Assembly: GCA_020723325.1 (NCBI GenBank)
Contig: DYJD01000009.1
Span: 62,001 to 126,000, forward strand
DNA: 64,000 nt
From: Desulfosudis oleivorans
GTDB taxonomy: Bacteria > Desulfobacterota > Desulfobacteria > Desulfobacterales > SURF-7
Direction of reading: 5' to 3'
Shown here one piece after another: positions 50,441 to 59,363 of this stretch (positions within the stretch are counted from its first letter, which is position 1; every line of letters starts with the position of its first letter). The notes beneath the pieces were generated by a model. It was not told where the DNA came from. It saw nothing but the letters and a program-made list of their open reading frames with translations, and did not search any database. A program made the position numbers and the translations under genes.

Positions 50441-52993
50441 ATGAGTCTCATGCACCGATTCACCGAGGGGGAGCTTGTCCTGTTTCCAGGCAGCACCAAG
50501 GATTTCAGCTTGCGAACCAAGCTTTTAATCACCCTGATTCCATCTTTGATATTGATTTTATTGGTAACCGGATATATTACCTATCTCACTTCCCATCATT
50601 TTCTTAATCAGGCTTTGGAACGTACAGCACGAATTCAAGTCAAGGCCATGACTCATGAAATCAACAGCGTCATTGCACGAAGCAACCAGAATCTTCTATC
50701 GATTGCACAGTTCTTTTTCTCGGGAATCAATCTGCAACATCCATTTGCAAGATTATTGCGCGCAGAACCCGAGTTGTACTGCGCTATAGGTTATATCTCG
50801 CAAACCGATCAAATCCATTCGTTTTTAGTTGCAAAAGAAAATCAAATCGTGCAGATCCCAGTTCCCATGATTTCTGACATCAATCCTGATCCTCTTTTAC
50901 TTTTTGAGCAGCTATCCCGTTTGCAGGGGAATGAAATCTGGCACTCCACTGTGGCTGAAACAGAATTTCCATTTCCCTTGCCAGACAATCCCAATCAGAA
51001 GATCCGCATAAAAACCATCTCCTTTGGAACACCCTGCTATTCAGAAAAAGGCGACAAAACAGGCTATTTAATTCTTTATATAGATATACGCCATCTTCGT
51101 AATATCCTTTCCACATTCAATTCCGCCAAATCACCCCTATGGGCTTTTCCGCGCACCCCGGAGACCCGTTATGCATATCTGTTTGATCTGGAAGGTTGGG
51201 TCTTGTTCCAGTCTGAAGATCCGGAGAAACATGAACTGGATCTGACCACGGATCTTGTCCGGTCCAATTATAAAAGCAGTACCCTGGGCAAGCCGGGTTT
51301 GCCTGTTGCTTTTCAGCCCGCCTCCAGATTCAAAACCTTCTGGAAAATGGTTGAGGATGTCAAAGCAGGTAAGCACGATCTTATTGAAATGCGTGGATCT
51401 CCTCGGGATGGCGCAACTATCAAAGAATTTTATCTGACATATGCTCCCATTTTGTTTAATAATAGGGTCTTCGCCGGCATCGCCTATGTCGACCGCACCC
51501 GTTTTACCTTGGCTGCCGGTTACAAACACTTGGACATCATGCTGATTTTATCCATCTCAACCATTGTGGCCGTTTCCTTTATCATCTTTGTTCTATCCCA
51601 TGTGATCACCCAGCCCATTTATAAACTGGCTGAAGTGGTCAATGATATCAAAGGAAACGCCGAGCTGGTACCCATCGACATCCGCGCTCAGGGCTATGAA
51701 GCCAATTTATTGCAAAATGCCATCAACCACTTAATTGAGGTGGCCAATACCCGTATGGCGGAAATCAGGCGTAAGGAACTTGAGATTCAGACTGTGGAAT
51801 TTAAGGAAAGAATAGAGCTTAAAAACGAATTTCCAAATGCTGTTGAAACCATCTACACGGAAGAATTTCCGGAAATTGTCGGTTTCAGCCCCACCAGCCG
51901 ACAATATAAATCAGAGCTTCGCAAGGCGGCCAATGCCGAAGCGGATGTTCTGATTATCGGTGAAACCGGCACCGGCAAACAACTAGCCGCTGAAGCTATC
52001 CACCGCCACAGTCGCCGTGCTGAAAATCATTTTATTTCAGTTAACTGCGGTGAACTTTCGGAAAGCCTGCTTTTGGACAGCTTGTTCGGGCATATCAAAG
52101 GCGCTTTTACCGAAGCCAAGACAGATAGAAAGGGGGCTTTCTGGGAAGCCCACGGCGGCACCCTATTTCTAGATGAAATTCAAACTGCATCCCCAAATGT
52201 ACAACAGGCCCTGCTGCGGGCCGTGGCCATGCGCAAAATCAAACCATTGGGGACGGACCGGGAAATCGATGTGGATGTCCGGTTGATTTGCGCCACCAAT
52301 GTGGATCTCCGGCTGCTGATTGAAAACCAGCAGTTCAGATCCGATTTATATTTCCGGTTAAAGGTCATCACCATTTACACGCCGGCCTTGCGGGACCAAA
52401 AAGAAAACATCCCGGTGCTGGTGGATTATTTTCTCAAGCAATTACGGGAAACCACCAAACGCGAGGATTTGGGAATCAGTAAGGGCGCTTTGGAAAAAAT
52501 GAAAGAATACAACTGGCCGGGCAACATCCGGGAATTGATGAATTGTATCACCCGGGCTGCGGTCATGGCGGAAAATGCCATCATCCAAGCCGAGGACATC
52601 TTGCTGGAAAATCCATCCACGTTGAATCCGCAGATTCATCCAATGGAAAAGGCCGGGGGAGCAAGCTCATCCGGCCTTTCTGCGGTATCGGCCAAAGAAG
52701 TCCCGCCCCATGCAGAAACCAACGGAACAGCACCAACGCCAATGCAGAGCGCCGTTCCCCAAATGAACAGCCGCCAGGAAAAAGTGTATTCCTACCTTCT
52801 CCACCATCGCAGCATCACCCGCAATGAATATCAACAACAGGTGGGCAGCAATGTTTCCACCAGAACCGCTATCTATGATCTGCAGGATTTGGTAAAGAAA
52901 GGCCTGCTGCGCAAAGAGGGCAACGGTCCTGCCACCCGCTATATTCTGATGGATCGTACGGATCAGGGAGAGTTCCATGTTCGCCTTTCTTAA
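50441..52993 (+). CDS. Membrane-anchored sigma-54 enhancer-binding protein with Cache sensor, module B
   Basis: 850-aa one-component activator. TM1 about 27-49, a periplasmic Cache-like region (50-364), TM2 about 365-388, HAMP-like linker (ITQPIYKLAEVVNDIKGNAE), then AAA+ with Walker A GETGTGKQ (507-514), Walker B TLFLDEIQTA, the R-finger region and WPGNIRELMN. The sigma-54 contact loop reads GAFTEA (554-559) instead of GAFTGA. The C-terminus is a winged-helix-like domain (EKVYSYLLHHRSITRNEYQQ) in place of the usual Fis-type HTH. So sensing, ATPase and probable DNA binding are in one membrane protein. It overlaps the dikinase-like gene by 17 bp. Confidence 0.88.
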   Translation: MSLMHRFTEGELVLFPGSTKDFSLRTKLLITLIPSLILILLVTGYITYLTSHHFLNQALERTARIQVKAMTHEINSVIARSNQNLLSIAQFFFSGINLQHPFARLLRAEPELYCAIGYISQTDQIHSFLVAKENQIVQIPVPMISDINPDPLLLFEQLSRLQGNEIWHSTVAETEFPFPLPDNPNQKIRIKTISFGTPCYSEKGDKTGYLILYIDIRHLRNILSTFNSAKSPLWAFPRTPETRYAYLFDLEGWVLFQSEDPEKHELDLTTDLVRSNYKSSTLGKPGLPVAFQPASRFKTFWKMVEDVKAGKHDLIEMRGSPRDGATIKEFYLTYAPILFNNRVFAGIAYVDRTRFTLAAGYKHLDIMLILSISTIVAVSFIIFVLSHVITQPIYKLAEVVNDIKGNAELVPIDIRAQGYEANLLQNAINHLIEVANTRMAEIRRKELEIQTVEFKERIELKNEFPNAVETIYTEEFPEIVGFSPTSRQYKSELRKAANAEADVLIIGETGTGKQLAAEAIHRHSRRAENHFISVNCGELSESLLLDSLFGHIKGAFTEAKTDRKGAFWEAHGGTLFLDEIQTASPNVQQALLRAVAMRKIKPLGTDREIDVDVRLICATNVDLRLLIENQQFRSDLYFRLKVITIYTPALRDQKENIPVLVDYFLKQLRETTKREDLGISKGALEKMKEYNWPGNIRELMNCITRAAVMAENAIIQAEDILLENPSTLNPQIHPMEKAGGASSSGLSAVSAKEVPPHAETNGTAPTPMQSAVPQMNSRQEKVYSYLLHHRSITRNEYQQQVGSNVSTRTAIYDLQDLVKKGLLRKEGNGPATRYILMDRTDQGEFHVRLS

Positions 52994-55556
52994 AAATATT
53001 TTCAATAGACCCGGCAAATCGCAATCCAATCCAGACCGCATGATGAATATTTTCCGAAAGAAATATACGGATTTTAAAATGCTGTTGGAGTCCAACGCAG
53101 AATTGCTGAAGATCATTTCCGGCATGGAGGAGAAATTGGACGGCCGGCATGTTTTCGGCATGTCCTACATCCGTTCCGAAATGGTCCGGACTGTTTTCCA
53201 TTGCGCTCGCATGATTCGCAGTTTTGAAGCCCTTTCCGGTCGCGCCTATCCGGAACTGATGGAATCCCTGAATCATATCCAATCCGCCATCAATCAGGAG
53301 TTGGAACTGAAAAATGTGCCCCGGGTGACGAATCTGGTTCTGCCCTACAGTGCCATCAACCGGGACATGCATGATTTTATCGGTGGTAAAAACGCCCATC
53401 TTGGCGAGTTGAAAAGCCGGGCCCTGGTGCCGGTTCCCCGGGGCTTTGCAATTACCACAACGGCCTTTAATGAATTCATCGAATATAATGACCTAATGGA
53501 TGAAATTCGGAAACAAAAGATGGAGCTTGATGGGAAATCCCCGGAATCCATTATGATGGTCAGTGAACGGATTCAAGAACTGTTTATTCAGGCTGCAGTG
53601 CCGCCGGTCCTGGAAGAAGCCATTTTACAAGCTTATGCGGATGAAATCTCTTCCGACTTCAGCGTCAAGGTGGCCATGCGCAGCAGCGCCATAGGAGAGG
53701 ACAGCGCCCTTTCCTTTGCCGGCCAATACCAAAGTTTTTTAAATGTACCGCGGCGGGACATCATTCAGAAATACAAAGAAGTATTGGCCAGCCTGTTCAC
53801 GCCGCGCGCCATATCCTATCGCCTGCACATGGGGATTTCCTTTGAAGAAGCGGCCATGAGCGTCGCCTGTCTGGAGATGGTCAGCGCCAAGGCCGGCGGT
53901 GTGGCCTATACGCGGCATCCTTTCCAAATCCAGCAGGACAACATCATCATCAATGCATCCTGGGGGCTCGGTGTTTTTGTTGTGGATGGAGTCGTGGTTC
54001 CGGATACTTATGTTATGTCAAAAGAAGCAATCCCACGACTGTTGGAATCCACGGTTAATGCTAAAATGAAACGCCTGGATATTCATCCGGATGGTGGATT
54101 ATTGGAAACAGAGGTGGAACCTGGTCTGCAAAATGCGCCCAGTTTGACTGCGGATCAGGCCGGTCTTCTGGCCCGGTATGCAGTCAAATTGGAAACCCAT
54201 TTCCAATCCCCCCAGGACATTGAATGGGCCCTGGACCAAAACGACAATATCGTAATCTTGCAAACCAGGCCGTTGCGGGTGGAAGGGAAAAAAGAAGCCC
54301 TGTTCGCAACCCAATGTTATGATGCTTATCCGCTCCTGATTGAAAAAGGCCAGGTGGCCTGTCCCGGGGTTGGCTACGGCCCGGCCCACATTATTCACTC
54401 TGAAGAAGACCTGCTTACCTTTCCGGACGGCGGTGTGCTTGTGGCTGCCCATTCCTCCCCCCAATATGCCATCGTCATGGGTAGAGCCCAGGCGATTATC
54501 GCCGATTCCGGTAGCGTTACCGGTCATATGGCTTCCCTGGCAAGGGAATTCAAGGTCCCTACAGTGTTGAACACGAAAAACGCCACCAAAACCATCAAAG
54601 CCGGGATGGACATCACGGTGGATGCCTTTGGCGGGAGGGTGTATTCCGGCAAGGTGGCCGAGCTTTTCAATATAAAATGGGAACGCGGCTCCTTTATGAA
54701 GGACACACCTGTATATCAAACCCTTAAAAAGCTTTCCCAATACATTGTGCCCCTGAACCTGGTCAATCCCAAATCCAGGGAATTCACACCCAAAAATTGT
54801 CAAACCGTCCATGACATCATGCGGCTGGCCCATGAATTATCCTATGGCAAGATATTCCAAATAAGTGATTTCACTACAGATCACGGCAGCATCTCGGTTA
54901 AACTCGTGGCAACCCTCCCCATTGATTTGTATATCATTGATCTTGGCGGCGGCCTTGATATCCCTAAAAAAACATCCAAGATCTCCATCGACCAGGTGAT
55001 TTCAACACCAATGAAAGCGATTCTGAACGGCATGCTGAACAGGGACCTGAAACCCTGTGAACCGCGTCCCATCAACGTCAGCGGTTTTCTCTCAGTGGTC
55101 AGTCAGCAGATGTTGGCACCGCCCAACCCGGTGATGGAACGCTTCGGCGACAGGAGCTATGCCATCATTTCAGACAAATACCTGAATTTCAGCTCGCGGG
55201 TGGGGTATCATTACAGCATTTTGGATTGCTATTGCGGCAAAACCCCCATGAAAAACTATATCAGCTTCCAATTCAAGGGCGGGGCCGCAGACAATGTGAG
55301 GCGCAACCGCAGGGCCCGCCTGATTCGCAATGTTCTGGAAGCCAACGGATTCTTGGTGGAGGTTCAAGGAGACCGGGTGGCGGCCCGTTTTGTAAAACAA
55401 GAAGCTGAAGTCATCACCGAAAAACTGGATCTCCTGGGCAGATTGCTGATTTACTCCCGTCAGATGGACATGCTCATGAACAGTGAAGAGAGCGTTACCT
55501 TGCTGGCTGATCATTTTTTAAACGGAAGCTATGACCTGGAAGGCGTTTGCCGCTAG
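52977..55556 (+). CDS. PEP-synthase/PPDK-like protein without TIM barrel, module B
   Basis: 859 aa, paralogue of the protein at 43350 with the same layout. N-terminal helical domain (1-110, KKYTDFKMLLESNAELLKII), ATP-grasp domain with FIGGKNAHLGELKSR, VAMRSSAIGEDSALSFAGQ, AGGVAYTRHP and DIEWALDQNDNIVILQTRPL, phospho-His domain with GSVTGHMASLAREFKVP (His517), and the C-terminal domain with VHDIMRLAHELSYGKIF and FQFKGGAADNVRRNRRARL. Again no PEP/pyruvate TIM barrel. SD GGGAG in the 3' end of the regulator gene; the 17-bp overlap couples translation to that gene. Confidence 0.88.
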   Translation: MFAFLKNIFNRPGKSQSNPDRMMNIFRKKYTDFKMLLESNAELLKIISGMEEKLDGRHVFGMSYIRSEMVRTVFHCARMIRSFEALSGRAYPELMESLNHIQSAINQELELKNVPRVTNLVLPYSAINRDMHDFIGGKNAHLGELKSRALVPVPRGFAITTTAFNEFIEYNDLMDEIRKQKMELDGKSPESIMMVSERIQELFIQAAVPPVLEEAILQAYADEISSDFSVKVAMRSSAIGEDSALSFAGQYQSFLNVPRRDIIQKYKEVLASLFTPRAISYRLHMGISFEEAAMSVACLEMVSAKAGGVAYTRHPFQIQQDNIIINASWGLGVFVVDGVVVPDTYVMSKEAIPRLLESTVNAKMKRLDIHPDGGLLETEVEPGLQNAPSLTADQAGLLARYAVKLETHFQSPQDIEWALDQNDNIVILQTRPLRVEGKKEALFATQCYDAYPLLIEKGQVACPGVGYGPAHIIHSEEDLLTFPDGGVLVAAHSSPQYAIVMGRAQAIIADSGSVTGHMASLAREFKVPTVLNTKNATKTIKAGMDITVDAFGGRVYSGKVAELFNIKWERGSFMKDTPVYQTLKKLSQYIVPLNLVNPKSREFTPKNCQTVHDIMRLAHELSYGKIFQISDFTTDHGSISVKLVATLPIDLYIIDLGGGLDIPKKTSKISIDQVISTPMKAILNGMLNRDLKPCEPRPINVSGFLSVVSQQMLAPPNPVMERFGDRSYAIISDKYLNFSSRVGYHYSILDCYCGKTPMKNYISFQFKGGAADNVRRNRRARLIRNVLEANGFLVEVQGDRVAARFVKQEAEVITEKLDLLGRLLIYSRQMDMLMNSEESVTLLADHFLNGSYDLEGVCR

Positions 55557-55559
55557 TTT

Positions 55560-55952
55560 TCACCGAAACTTTTGTTTTTCCAGACGCTGTTCGTATGCGT
55601 TTGAAATTTTTACCAGCAATTCGTCCACATCGCATGGTTTCAGCAGATAATCGTAGGCTCCATATTTGACGATTTCCACGGCGGTGTCCAGGGAGGCATG
55701 CCCTGACAGCACGATCACTTCCGCCTGGGAGCCCTTTTCCTTCAACTGTTTCAGAACCTCGATGCCGCTGATGCCGGGCATCTTGACATCCAAGAGGATC
55801 ACGTCGTAGGAAGTACGGAAAATTTCCGCCAGGGCATCTTGACCGCGGTTGACCGCCGTGGCGGATATTTTGCGAGCAGTTAAAATTTTCAGCATGGATG
55901 CACAAAATTGTTCTTCGTCATCCACAATCAGAACTTTGGGTGTATTCGGCAT
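55560..55952 (-). CDS. Stand-alone response regulator, module B
   Basis: 130 aa. ATG 55952 begins MPNTPKVLIVDDEEQF; a longer frame to 56015 adds a non-conserved hydrophobic leader. Phospho-Asp55 in ILLDVKMPGISG, VLSGHAS and YLLKPCDVDEL. Convergent with the dikinase-like gene, the stops only 3 bp apart, and divergent from the Usp operon across the region that carries the sigma-54 promoter and activator element. Confidence 0.9.
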   Translation of the reverse strand: MPNTPKVLIVDDEEQFCASMLKILTARKISATAVNRGQDALAEIFRTSYDVILLDVKMPGISGIEVLKQLKEKGSQAEVIVLSGHASLDTAVEIVKYGAYDYLLKPCDVDELLVKISNAYEQRLEKQKFR

Positions 55953-56101
55953 GATTCTATCTTTTGAGAAAAAAATTCCAATGGTTGAAAAAACGCTTAT
56001 AAAACATCCTTTCATAAAAAAGCAGTCAAATCAAATCAATTTTACCATGACGGCAATCCCTGGAGCCGGATACGATTCATAAGCCTTACTGATTTTTACA
56101 T

Positions 56102-56120
56102 CCTGTAAAAAACCTCGACA
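56102..56120 (+). promoter_or_regulatory. Upstream activator element of the Usp operon
   Basis: CCTGTAAAAAACCTCGACA, TGT-N11-ACA, 113 bp before the -24 element at 56217. Matches the motifs at 38728 and 59190. Confidence 0.6.
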
Positions 56121-56216
56121 AATCAGCGCAAGCGATGATACTGTAGAGTTGTTTCTAAATCACCCATCTTATAAAAATCATACATATTTTTTTGCCGAGG
56201 CAAAGATGCCCGTTGT

Positions 56217-56231
56217 TGGCACAAAGGCTGC
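56217..56231 (+). promoter_or_regulatory. Sigma-54 promoter of the Usp/diguanylate-cyclase operon
   Basis: TGGCAC-AAAGG-CTGC: the -24 element is exact; the -12 element has one mismatch (CTGC for TTGC). About 80 bp before ATG 56311. Confidence 0.7.
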
Positions 56232-56310
56232 AAAACAGTAGCGCAGCCGGCATCAAATATTATGTGTCATCCGAATAATTAACAACATCGCGTTCAGCAA
56301 GGAGATCCAT

Positions 56311-57258
56311 ATGCAGCCATTTCGTCATATCCTGTTTCCAGTGGACCTATCCGAGACTTCCAGTCTGATGGCGCCCCATGCCATGGCCTTGGCCAACAAA
56401 TTCTCAGCTTCCCTTCACCTGGTTTTCGTGGCTAGAATGTTCGACTACTTTTCGGAACTGTATGTTTCCGATACTGTCATCACGAATTTTAAAAAGGCGG
56501 TGATGGATGGGGCTGAAAAACGGCTGCTTGAATTTGCCGGAGAGTATTTCAGTGCATTGCCCGCGGTGAAAACCACGATTCTCACCGGCGACATTGCCGA
56601 GGAAATATTGCACTACATGCAAACCGAGCCCATTGACCTCCTGGTGTTGGGAACCCATGGCCGTAAAGGATTGGAAAAGGTGTTTTTCGGCTCGATCGCG
56701 GAGCGCCTGCTCAAGGCTGCCACGGTCCCGGTATTTTTGGTCAATCCCTATCGTGGGGAACGCCTTTCCCCACCGGCTACTCCTGAAGAACTTTTTCGCA
56801 GAATCCTTTTTCCAGTGGATTTGACGGCCATTTCAACATCCATCGTTCCCTTTGTCCGGTCAATGACCGCTGCATTTAAGGCAGAGCTGGAATTATTATG
56901 CGTTCTGCGCACCGTCACCTATTTCCATGCCCTCTATGTGCCGGATCATTCAATATTTTCATTTGAAGAGGAAATGCGCGTAGGTGCCAAGCGCAAACTG
57001 GAGGAATTCAAGCAAACCTACTTCAGCACTTTTCCACCCACGCGAACCAGCGTTCTTGTGGGCGATATCTCGGAAAAAATTTTAGACCATATCCGGTTGA
57101 AAAAAATCGACCTGGTTATCATGGGAACCCACGGCCGCAAAGGCCTGGACAAAATCATGTTCGGCTCCATCGCCGAACGGGTGGCCAAGGCTTCGCCGGT
57201 TCCGGTATTACTGGTTAATCCCAATAAAATGGATGGACTGAAGGTTGAAGAAGTTTAA
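56311..57258 (+). CDS. Tandem universal stress protein
   Basis: 315 aa with two Usp domains (about 1-150 and 165-305). Both keep the ATP-binding Gly motif: VLGTHGRKGLEKVFFGSIAE and IMGTHGRKGLDKIMFGSIAE, each ending VPVFLVNP/VPVLLVNP. Each begins FRHILFPVDL or FRRILFPVDL. Probably an ATP-binding stress or energy sensor in the cytoplasm. SD AAGGAG before ATG 56311. First gene of the sigma-54 transcript with a second Usp gene and a diguanylate cyclase. Confidence 0.93.
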   Translation: MQPFRHILFPVDLSETSSLMAPHAMALANKFSASLHLVFVARMFDYFSELYVSDTVITNFKKAVMDGAEKRLLEFAGEYFSALPAVKTTILTGDIAEEILHYMQTEPIDLLVLGTHGRKGLEKVFFGSIAERLLKAATVPVFLVNPYRGERLSPPATPEELFRRILFPVDLTAISTSIVPFVRSMTAAFKAELELLCVLRTVTYFHALYVPDHSIFSFEEEMRVGAKRKLEEFKQTYFSTFPPTRTSVLVGDISEKILDHIRLKKIDLVIMGTHGRKGLDKIMFGSIAERVAKASPVPVLLVNPNKMDGLKVEEV

Positions 57259-57302
57259 AGTCAACCGGCGGTTTTATACTCACAAGAAAAGGAAAACGTG
57301 TC

Positions 57303-58253
57303 ATGAAAAAAAAATTTCTACTGGCAGTGGATCGATTTGATCAGTCCTTTGAACTGGTACGCTACTTCAGCAAAATTGTCTCCCCGGAGGATGCCCAAGT
57401 AGTGCTGTTTCATGTGGCCCTGCCGGTTCCGGACAGTTTTTTTGATGTGGAAAAAACTCCGGCGCCTAAGCCGGAAACCCTGCCCCTCAACGGCTGGCGC
57501 AATTATGAAACAAATGCGGCGGAAGCCTTTCTCGAAGCCGCCAAAACCTGGCTGGTTCAGCGCGGCTTTCCACCGTCTGCCGTGACCATAATGCATCAAC
57601 CGCGCATCAAGGGCATTGCCCGGGATATCATGGTGGAGTCCCAAAAAGAGTATACAGCTCTCCTGCTGGGCCGTTCCGAAACCCATGAAAAGAACGACAC
57701 CACCCTGGGCAGTGTGACCACCAAACTGGTCCACATGTGCGACCATATCCCCGTGGCCGTGGTAGGTTCCGAGCCATCCACAGAAAGATTGCTTATCGGC
57801 ATCGATCGCTCCGAAGGCGCATTTCGCGCTGTTGAGTTCATCGCCGGAGCTCTCCGGAATACCCAGATGGAAATCACCCTTTGCCATGTTATTCGCTCAT
57901 TGGAATTGAAACAGCTCCGTCAGCGGGAGCCGGAGGATTATGAAGACATCTTTTCCCCTGAACATGAACTAAAATGGCAGAAAATCAATGAGGAAGGTAT
58001 CCGGCCCCTGCTGGACCGCACCGAACAGTTTTTGATCAATGCCGGCTGGCCGTCCTATAAAATCAGAAGAAAAGTCATTTTGGAGGTGAATAAGCGCTCC
58101 CAGTGCCTGGTGGATGAAATGCACAAATTCGGTCATGGGAGTATTGCCCTGGGCCGGCGGGGCACCTCTGTAGTCAGGGAATTTTTCCTAGGAAGGGTGG
58201 GCTTGAAAGTGCTGAACCTGGCCCTCGGCCGGGCGGTTTGGATCGTGAATTGA
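57303..58253 (+). CDS. Tandem universal stress protein, degenerate ATP site
   Basis: 316 aa, two Usp-like domains. The first ends LLLGRSETHEKNDTTLGSVT, the second IALGRRGTSVVREFFLGRVG; the G-x2-G-x9-G ATP motif is eroded in the first and altered in the second. N-terminal KKFLLAVDRFDQSFELVRYF and RLLIGIDRSEGAFRAVEFIA mark the two domain starts. It may bind something other than ATP or act as a partner of the preceding protein. 44 bp after the first Usp gene. Confidence 0.85.
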   Translation: MKKKFLLAVDRFDQSFELVRYFSKIVSPEDAQVVLFHVALPVPDSFFDVEKTPAPKPETLPLNGWRNYETNAAEAFLEAAKTWLVQRGFPPSAVTIMHQPRIKGIARDIMVESQKEYTALLLGRSETHEKNDTTLGSVTTKLVHMCDHIPVAVVGSEPSTERLLIGIDRSEGAFRAVEFIAGALRNTQMEITLCHVIRSLELKQLRQREPEDYEDIFSPEHELKWQKINEEGIRPLLDRTEQFLINAGWPSYKIRRKVILEVNKRSQCLVDEMHKFGHGSIALGRRGTSVVREFFLGRVGLKVLNLALGRAVWIVN

Positions 58254-58257
58254 TATT

Positions 58258-59169
58258 ATGAAGGCCCCAATGCTCGGGAATCTCGCGCAAACCAAATTCA
58301 AGGAAGCCGCAAGCGGCAGATTGCGTCTCATCAAGGTGTTGATCTTCCTAGCCGCCCTGCTGTTGACAATGGCCATCAGCTATCTCCGTCACGTTACCGG
58401 ACCGGAATACGCCCTGACCGCTTTCTATTTGATGCCGATTGTTCTGTCCGCCTGGTTGGTGGGTCTTTCAGCCGGTGTTTGTATCTCCTTGACCAGCGCC
58501 CTCTCCTGGCTGACGGCGGATCTTTCCATGGCCGCCCTGTTTTCCAATCCCTTTGTGCCCTATGTAAACCAGTCCTTGCGCTTTCTGGTTTTTCTGTTCA
58601 TCACCCTGATGATCACAAAAATGAAGAAAATGCTCGAAATTCAAGAGCGCCTGGCCCGAACCGATCCGCTGACCGGCATTTCCAACCGCCTGGCGTTTTT
58701 CGAATATGCTGAAATCGAGGTCAACAAGGCCAAACGATACGGGTACCCGATTTCCATCCTGTCCCTGGATGTGGATAATTTTAAGGCAGTCAATGACCAA
58801 TTCGGTCATCGCGAAGGCGACAATCTCTTGCGGGTCGTGGCCGGCACCATTCGGGCCAATATCCGCATCATTGATATCGCCGCCCGCTTCGGCGGTGATG
58901 AATTCGTCATTTTACTATCCCGTACCAACAGCGATGACGCCTATCAATTGGGCATTAAACTGCAACGCAAGCTTTCCACCCTGATGCGTCAAAACAATTG
59001 GGCCGCTTCGGTCAGCATCGGCGTAGCCACCTATGATTATATGTCTGAAAATATTCATGATATGGTCGCATCAGCCGATGCTTTAATGTATTCCGCCAAA
59101 CAAAATGGCAAAAATATGGTGCTTTTGAAGGTGATCGCCCGCAATGAAAGGTCCATGATCATCCATTAA
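58258..59169 (+). CDS. Membrane diguanylate cyclase (GGDEF)
   Basis: 303 aa, makes cyclic di-GMP. Three to four N-terminal helices (about 25-125) including LLTMAISYLRH, FYLMPIVLSAWLVGLSAGVC and FLVFLFITLMIT. The GGDEF domain (about 140-295) starts RTDPLTGISNRLAFFE, has the catalytic RFGGDEFVILL and an inhibitory I-site RIID five residues before GGDEF, so product feedback is expected. Starts 4 bp after the second Usp gene, hence the same transcript. Links the regulon to c-di-GMP signalling, perhaps attachment or motility. Confidence 0.93.
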   Translation: MKAPMLGNLAQTKFKEAASGRLRLIKVLIFLAALLLTMAISYLRHVTGPEYALTAFYLMPIVLSAWLVGLSAGVCISLTSALSWLTADLSMAALFSNPFVPYVNQSLRFLVFLFITLMITKMKKMLEIQERLARTDPLTGISNRLAFFEYAEIEVNKAKRYGYPISILSLDVDNFKAVNDQFGHREGDNLLRVVAGTIRANIRIIDIAARFGGDEFVILLSRTNSDDAYQLGIKLQRKLSTLMRQNNWAASVSIGVATYDYMSENIHDMVASADALMYSAKQNGKNMVLLKVIARNERSMIIH

Positions 59170-59189
59170 AAGTATTCTGGATTTATCAC

Positions 59190-59208
59190 CTTGTAAAAAA
59201 TTCCGACA
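59190..59208 (+). promoter_or_regulatory. Upstream activator element of the STAS/crotonase operon
   Basis: CTTGTAAAAAATTCCGACA, TGT-N11-ACA, with TGT 109 bp before the -24 element at 59301. Third copy of the motif. Confidence 0.6.
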
Positions 59209-59300
59209 ATATTCATTCCAAACACCCTCGGAAGTGCCTTCTAATTCATTTAATTCTGTTATTTATCATATAGTTATCAAAGCCATGGCTTTTTCATGTC

Positions 59301-59315
59301 TGGCACAATCCTTGC
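59301..59315 (+). promoter_or_regulatory. Sigma-54 promoter of the STAS/crotonase operon
   Basis: TGGCAC-AATCC-TTGC, exact -24/-12 elements. Flanked by CTGGCAC and TTGCCAGA, as at 38844, and preceded by a shared TTATCATATAG at 59261-59280 and 38801-38820. Confidence 0.85.
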
Positions 59316-59363
59316 CAGATAAAATAACATGGGTTGAAAGCAACAAGAGACAAAGGAGAAGAC

